Origin: Desulfobacterales bacterium
GTDB taxonomy: Bacteria; Desulfobacterota; Desulfobacteria; Desulfobacterales; UBA2156
DNA: 58,321 nt
NCBI GenBank assembly: GCA_011049715.1
Contig: DRHF01000343.1
Location: forward strand, 1-58,321
Direction of reading: 5' to 3'
Shown here: piece after piece, positions 54,207 through 58,321 of the stretch
Numbering within the stretch: position 1 is the stretch's first letter
Layout of the letters: the number at the start of each line of letters is the position of its first letter
Notes under the pieces: generated by a model
The model's input: the letters and a program-made list of their open reading frames with translations, nothing else
What the model was told of the DNA's origin: nothing
Databases searched by the model: none
Made by a program: the position numbers and the translations under genes

Positions 54207-54428
54207 TTAACCTCCCTGTATTACCGGTTCTATAATAATGTTTTTTTGGAGGTCATTTAAAACCATCTCCACATCCGATTCACACCCAGGCGAAATACAG
54301 AACTCGACAATCCCCAAATCCGGATCGATGGTGCTTAACATGGTAATGCCGTCATATGACTCAAAAATAAATTTTAAAAAAGAGATCTCCCTTCGATCCA
54401 CACGGTAATATTTTTTTGTTGTTTCCAA
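54207..54428 (-). CDS. DUF4911-type small protein
   Basis: A 73-residue protein. The pattern YYRVDRREISFLKFIFESYDG, STIDPDLGIVEFCISPGCE and a C-terminal helix matches DUF4911 proteins, which in deltaproteobacteria often lie beside miaB or similar genes. The TTG start is preceded by GAGG at 8 bp. Function unknown; the size and mixed alpha/beta pattern suggest a ferredoxin-like (ACT-like) regulatory fold. Confidence 0.7.
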   Translation of the reverse strand: METTKKYYRVDRREISFLKFIFESYDGITMLSTIDPDLGIVEFCISPGCESDVEMVLNDLQKNIIIEPVIQGG

Positions 54429-54503
54429 AAAAATCGCCTCAGAACATCCAATTCCCTCCTGATAAATATCACCATCCTTTGATTAATTTCAATAGCAAAT
54501 TCT

Positions 54504-54655
54504 GACGGCTTCGTAAAAAGTCCAACTTCTGTGTTGCGCTGCATCCTTCGTCATTGCAGCGTACTGTACGTACGCCTCATTCCTCAGGATTTGCGCGCCT
54601 TGAATTTGAAGCTTTTTACTTTGCCGTCTAATTTCGACTTTTTACGAGACTGTCA
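54504..54655. repeat. repeat family C, inverted-repeat element
   Basis: The ends TGACGGCTTCGTAAAAAGTC and GACTTTTTACGAGACTGTCA are inverted copies (17 of 20 positions). The interior includes the palindrome GCGTACTGTACGTACGC and GCGCGCCTTGAATTTGAA. It encodes no protein. The stretch 54429-54898 holds this element and the family B element plus short A+T-rich spacers, and no gene. Confidence 0.65.
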
Positions 54656-54695
54656 ATTCGGGATTAAATTCTTTTACCGTCTGTAAAATAGATCA

Positions 54696-54846
54696 CTCAA
54701 GTTTGATGAATTCGTAAAAAGCCATTTGCGAACGACTTTGAGCATTTTGGGATAAAGCGTTTTGATCCGCCGCAGGCGGATCTAAACGCCCTAAAATGGT
54801 CATTTAGAGAGCAATATGGCCTTTTTACGAATTCATCAAACTTGAG
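54696..54846. mobile_element. repeat family B, MITE-like element (complete copy)
   Basis: The terminal inverted repeats match perfectly over 26 bp, beginning CTCAAGTTTGATGAATTCGT. The interior has a GC-rich palindrome around GATCCGCCGCAGGCGGATC. The shorter relative at 22584-22662 lacks the centre. The first 9 bp are the same as in family A. The right end lies about 50 bp upstream of the recJ start, so it may affect that gene's promoter. Confidence 0.8.
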
Positions 54847-54898
54847 TAGGCCAGAATTACCTGTTGTTCGAAATGGCAGAATGCGATATGTCCCTTTC

Positions 54899-56629
54899 AT
54901 GAAAAAAAGGTGCGAGATTTTACGACCGGATACTGACACGGTTAAACAGCTTTCGAAAGTACTCAAATGCAGCCCGGTTTTCGCATCGATTTTAGTCAAC
55001 CGTGGAATGACCTCTCCCGAGAATATTTTCGATTTTTTAAACCCTTCAATTAACCTTCTACGTCCCCCTTTCTGTATAAAAGACATAAACATTGCCGTTC
55101 AACGCATCTATAACGCTATAAAAGATAATGAAAAAATTTTAATTTTTGGCGATTACGATGTGGATGGCGTGACCGCTACAACCATTCTTTATCAATTTTT
55201 CTGCTTTGTCGGGATAGATGTATCTTATTATATCCCGCACCGGTTAACCGAAGGGTATGACTTGCAGGTTACCCATATTCGAGAACAAGCTCTGGCAAAC
55301 AGAATAAACCTTATCATCACTGTCGATTGCGGTTCCAACAGCCATGAGGCAGTTCAAGCCGCTAACAAGGCCGGCATCGATGTCATCATCACAGATCACC
55401 ATAAAATATCCAACCCTCCTCCGCCTGCGCTTGCGATTATCAATCCAAATCAACGGGATTGTTCGGCGGGTTTTGAGCATCTTGCCGGTGTCGGCGTGGC
55501 CTTTTACCTCCTTATCTCCCTTCGAAAACATCTCAGGGATAGGCATTTTTGGCATAACCGAGCAGAGCCTAATCTCAAAGAATTTGTTGACCTTGTTGCG
55601 TTGGGAACTATCGCCGATCAGGTTCCGCTTACGTTTGAAAATCGGATTTTCAGTGTCATCGGAACAAAAGTGATTCAAGGTTCTAAACGAACCGGAATAC
55701 AGGCTTTGGTGGAGGTAAGCGGCTTAAAGCTTCAAGCCATTACGGCTGAAGATCTTGTTTTCAGACTATCGCCTCGGTTAAATGCAGCGGGAAGGATGGG
55801 ACATGCAAAGGAAGCCGTCGAACTGTTAACAACAATACATCCTGATACGGCAGAACAAAAAGCTGGCTTATTGAACCAGATGAACGTTAACCGCCGGCAT
55901 ATTGAAAAAGAGATCATCGATGAGATTTGCCAACATATCAATAACAACCCGCATGTGCTAAAAAAAAGCGCTTTGGTTTTCTCCAGTCCAAAATGGCACC
56001 TCGGCGTTCTGGGAATCGTCGCCTCCAGACTGGTGGAAAAATACCACCGGCCGGTGGTGCTGATCAGCACCAAAGGAAAGGAAGGAAAAGGTTCGGCAAG
56101 GAGCATACCCGGTTTCAATCTTTATGAAGGGCTTCAGGCATGTTCGAAAGATCTTGAAAGCTTCGGTGGTCACCCGGCTGCAGCAGGGCTGAAAATAAAA
56201 TATGAAAAGATTAAATCTTTCGAGCAGCATTTTGAAAAAACAGTTCAAAAAATGACCGGGCCTAACGATTTTTTGCCAAGAATAGCCATCGATTATGTGC
56301 TCGATTTTGACCATATTTCAGATTCACTGATCGACGAGCTTGAATCATTAAAGCCACATGGCCCGGGTAATCCAGCACCAATTTTTATGGCCAAAAATGT
56401 GGATGTTCTATCTTCGAAAATTGTGGGTGGCAACCACAGACAGATGCAATTAAGGCAGACGTCCGGCAGGACAGGAAAAACTTTCCGCGCCATTCATTTC
56501 AACGCTAAAACCGATCCACCGTTAAAGAACAGTTTTGAACAAATTATATTCCGGCTGGACTGGAACCGCTGGAACGGAAAAAAAACAAAACAAATTATGA
56601 TCGAAGATACAGAAGCTTTTGCAATCTGA
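54899..56629 (+). CDS. recJ: single-stranded-DNA-specific exonuclease RecJ
   Basis: A 576-residue DHH-family protein: FGDYDVDGVTATTIL, VDCGSN, ITDHHKI (DHH motif), VALGTIADQVPL and RLNAAGRMGHAKEAV, with the DHHA1 part GKGSARSIPGFNLYEGL and FGGHPAAAGLKI. It degrades single-stranded DNA 5' to 3' in recombination and mismatch repair. ATG at 54899 is chosen because MKKRCEILRPD starts like other RecJ proteins; an ATG at 54881 is possible and a TTG at 54842 would begin inside the repeat element. No strong ribosome site precedes either. Confidence 0.95.
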   Translation: MKKRCEILRPDTDTVKQLSKVLKCSPVFASILVNRGMTSPENIFDFLNPSINLLRPPFCIKDINIAVQRIYNAIKDNEKILIFGDYDVDGVTATTILYQFFCFVGIDVSYYIPHRLTEGYDLQVTHIREQALANRINLIITVDCGSNSHEAVQAANKAGIDVIITDHHKISNPPPPALAIINPNQRDCSAGFEHLAGVGVAFYLLISLRKHLRDRHFWHNRAEPNLKEFVDLVALGTIADQVPLTFENRIFSVIGTKVIQGSKRTGIQALVEVSGLKLQAITAEDLVFRLSPRLNAAGRMGHAKEAVELLTTIHPDTAEQKAGLLNQMNVNRRHIEKEIIDEICQHINNNPHVLKKSALVFSSPKWHLGVLGIVASRLVEKYHRPVVLISTKGKEGKGSARSIPGFNLYEGLQACSKDLESFGGHPAAAGLKIKYEKIKSFEQHFEKTVQKMTGPNDFLPRIAIDYVLDFDHISDSLIDELESLKPHGPGNPAPIFMAKNVDVLSSKIVGGNHRQMQLRQTSGRTGKTFRAIHFNAKTDPPLKNSFEQIIFRLDWNRWNGKKTKQIMIEDTEAFAI

Positions 56630-56655
56630 TCCGGCACGATTACTTCATCTTAACT

Positions 56656-56834
56656 AGTGCCCATCCGCTACTTTAAAATAAATAATATTAGGTGTCCAAT
56701 TCAGAAATGAGCAATTTTTGTTCTGATCAAGGCCGCACAAGGGTTTACGGTGAGGCGTACGTGCTGTACGCCGCAACCGAAAACCCGCGGAGAACGCCGA
56801 GCAGGACAAAAAGGGCCATTTATGGATGGACACT
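56656..56834. repeat. repeat family D, inverted-repeat element
   Basis: AGTGCCCATCC (56656-56666) and GGATGGACACT (56824-56834) are inverted ends with one mismatch. The interior has GAGGCGTACGTGCTGTACGC and no gene; short open frames inside look like chance. A partial copy of one end is at 45115-45153. It fills the gap between recJ and the RNase Z-like gene. Confidence 0.55.
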
Positions 56835-56858
56835 AACCGACATATTTAAGCGTTCGCC

Positions 56859-57917
56859 ATGCGCCCATCCCTATATCCAAGGTTAGTTAACGGACCATAT
56901 GATGATCCGGGCCTTTTTATCCCTTTTCTTTTTGAAAAACGAGCCTTCATGTTCGATCTGGGGGATATCTGTTCTCTCTTACCCCGGGACATTTTAAAGA
57001 TCACACATGTTTTTATCACCCATACCCATATGGACCATTTTATCGGCTTCGACAGGCTCCTGCGCATCTTTCTCGGCAGAGAAAAGATTCTCTATTTCTA
57101 CGGCCCCAAAGGTTTTCTGAAAAATGTTGAGGGAAAACTTTCAGGATATGAATGGAATCTTGTCGAAAATTATGCCTACCGATTGATCATCCATCTGACC
57201 GAGGTGGATTCAGACCATCTGATTTCGAAAAATTATCTTTGTCAAAACAGGTTTATTTCAACAAACCCGGTGGTGAAACAGCCATTTTGCAGCACCATAT
57301 ATCAAGAACCAGGCCTATCGGTCTCCACCGTAATCCTGGATCACAGTATTCCATGCCTCGGATTTTCCATAAAGGAACGATTTCATGTTAACATAAAAAA
57401 AGAGGCGGTGCTTTCGCTAGGACTCGAAATCGGACCCTGGCTCAAGCGGTTTAAAAACGCCTTATTGAATCAAACTAATCTCGATGAGGAATTTGAAGTT
57501 CGATCGGGTGATAATAACTCGATAAAAATCCGATACAGATTGGGGGATCTGGTAGACAGGATCGCATTGATCACACCGGGTCAAAAGGTAACCTATATTG
57601 CGGATGTGGTTTACAACAAGGAAAATGCGGATAAAATTATTGCTTTTTCAAAGGAGTCGGATCATCTTTTCATTGAGGGAGCATTTCTAGAATCGCACAA
57701 GGATATCGCCAAAAAAAAACTTCATTTGACCGCCAGGCAGGCCGGTACCATCGCGGGACTGGCACGTGTAAAACAGTTCACCCTCTTTCATATCTCACCG
57801 AGATACACCGGCATGGAGGCCCTGTTTCAAAAAGAAGCGATGACCGCCTATGAAAAGGCAAAGGGTCGAATAACAAAAGTCGAAAATCTTAAAAACGATA
57901 TGACACATTTTACTTGA
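56859..57917 (+). CDS. RNase Z-like metallo-beta-lactamase-fold protein
   Basis: A 352-residue protein. The metal motif THTHMDHFIGFDRLLR (HxHxDH) lies at residues 51-66, VILDHSIPCLGF at about residue 155 and VTYIADVVYNKEN at about 245, with a late His in FTLFHISPRY. This is the order in RNase Z/ELAC proteins, which trim tRNA 3' ends. An insert at residues 170-230 matches the exosite position but lacks an obvious GP-rich arm, so arylsulfatase-like or other functions remain possible. The start is uncertain within the family-poor first 20 residues. Confidence 0.78.
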   Translation: MRPSLYPRLVNGPYDDPGLFIPFLFEKRAFMFDLGDICSLLPRDILKITHVFITHTHMDHFIGFDRLLRIFLGREKILYFYGPKGFLKNVEGKLSGYEWNLVENYAYRLIIHLTEVDSDHLISKNYLCQNRFISTNPVVKQPFCSTIYQEPGLSVSTVILDHSIPCLGFSIKERFHVNIKKEAVLSLGLEIGPWLKRFKNALLNQTNLDEEFEVRSGDNNSIKIRYRLGDLVDRIALITPGQKVTYIADVVYNKENADKIIAFSKESDHLFIEGAFLESHKDIAKKKLHLTARQAGTIAGLARVKQFTLFHISPRYTGMEALFQKEAMTAYEKAKGRITKVENLKNDMTHFT

Positions 57918-57959
57918 AAAACAATACCAGTTTTAATTATAGTAAGGTGTTAAGATTAA

Positions 57960-58056
57960 CTCAAGTTTTGCACCCCCAATGGGGCACGGTTCCGCATCTG
58001 GTGTGGGCCCTATGCCTGATGCGACTTTCCTTAAAATATCAGGTGCGAAACTTGAG
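57960..58056 (+). mobile_element. MITE-like element, family A, copy 4 (internally deleted, with target duplication)
   Basis: 97 bp with both terminal repeats intact (CTCAAGTTTTGCACC / GGTGCGAAACTTGAG) but the central 100 bp missing: GGTGTGGG joins directly to CCCTATGCCTGATGCGAC. It is flanked by exact 7-bp direct repeats AGATTAA (57953-57959 and 58057-58063), the mark of transposition. Confidence 0.88.
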
Positions 58057-58130
58057 AGATTAATTTTAACGATCATTTTAAATTAGAAAATTTGATTCAA
58101 AAAATATAAATCTACTGAAGGTGAAAGGAC

Positions 58131-58321
58131 ATGCCCAAAGTATTTCGAAAAGGGACACGCGAAGCAAGCATCCTGTCAAAAATTGAGCACTCACGAGAGT
58201 ATGCCCGAAGGGCCGCCATCATAGGAATTCAAGACAATATCGACCCGCTTAGCAATTCAATTTCAATGAAGCTTGTTGAAAATAATCTTGTGGAGACAAC
58301 CAACAAGAACGCACTTGAGGA
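58131..58321 (+). CDS. unknown protein, partial (runs off right edge)
   Basis: An ATG at 58131 with AAGG upstream (GGTGAAAGGAC) opens a frame of 63 codons to the window end. The visible N-terminus is basic, then mildly helical: MPKVFRKGTREASILSKIEH, followed by REYARRAAIIGIQDNID and NALE. No family is recognised. Ribosome site and codon pattern support a real gene. Confidence 0.6.
   Translation, partial: MPKVFRKGTREASILSKIEHSREYARRAAIIGIQDNIDPLSNSISMKLVENNLVETTNKNALE

Noticed and set aside
54504..54846. Riboswitch or structured leader of recJ
   Set aside because: The structures are explained by terminal inverted repeats of two dispersed elements, one of which has a clear relative elsewhere in the window.
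56692..56886. 64-codon open frame between recJ and the RNase Z-like gene
   Set aside because: It lies almost wholly in repeat family D and overlaps the next gene in a different frame.

Overview
The window (about 58.3 kb, A+T-rich on the whole) looks like a chromosomal segment of an anaerobic deltaproteobacterium, probably a Desulfobacterales-type member of the Desulfobacterota. This is inferred from a trimethylamine methyltransferase gene with an in-frame amber codon (pyrrolysine), a DUF4911 gene next to miaB, and many short inverted-repeat elements between genes. No rRNA, tRNA, CRISPR array, prophage or full transposase gene was seen.

Region 1 (1-19 kb, nearly all minus strand) is an exopolysaccharide/O-antigen type locus. 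It holds a winged-helix regulator, UDP-glucose dehydrogenase and UDP-xylose synthase (UDP-glucose to UDP-glucuronate to UDP-xylose), an APS kinase, a Wzm/Wzt ABC exporter, a methyltransferase with a repetitive coiled coil, a HAD-GT4 fusion protein, a secreted nucleoside-hydrolase-like protein, a large membrane protein, a SanA/ElyC-like protein, two glycosyltransferases and a GbsR-type regulator. Next (19-25.5 kb) come cupin, manA and LysM genes, then a plus-strand sugar-nucleotide epimerase with two HAD phosphatases.

Region 2 (25.5-35 kb) is a lasso-peptide gene cluster: an ABC exporter and a nucleotidyltransferase (minus strand), then divergently a B2 protease, an HPr-kinase-like protein, a PqqD-type B1 protein, an asparagine-synthetase-like cyclase, a 48-residue precursor gene (32733-32879), a GT1 glycosyltransferase and a two-cupin protein. 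The predicted core is GTFSGSGTDNNNYS: Gly1 to Asp9 would form the ring, and the C-terminal Ser is the residue that kinases of this type phosphorylate in paeninodin-like peptides. A MITE-like element lies between the nucleotidyltransferase and exporter genes and encodes the last residues of the nucleotidyltransferase.

Region 3 (35-40 kb) is a minus-strand set of three GT2 glycosyltransferases and two tandem paralogous radical SAM proteins. Region 4 (40-51.8 kb) concerns quaternary amines. A visibly G+C-richer block encodes a glycine betaine/choline-type ABC importer with a choline-kinase-like protein. Beside it an apparent operon runs GntR regulator, alanine dehydrogenase, HisC-like aminotransferase, class II aldolase, HAD phosphatase and mttB with one in-frame TAG, ending in a clear terminator. 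A HutC-type operator sequence lies upstream of the GntR gene. No corrinoid protein or pyl genes are in the window.

Region 5 (52-58.3 kb) is housekeeping: a bifunctional-nuclease family protein, miaB, DUF4911, recJ, an RNase Z-like protein and a partial unknown gene, separated by several repeat elements. At least four short repeat families occur. Two of them share the terminal sequence CTCAAGTTT, and one copy has an exact 7-bp flanking duplication, so they look like non-autonomous mobile elements.
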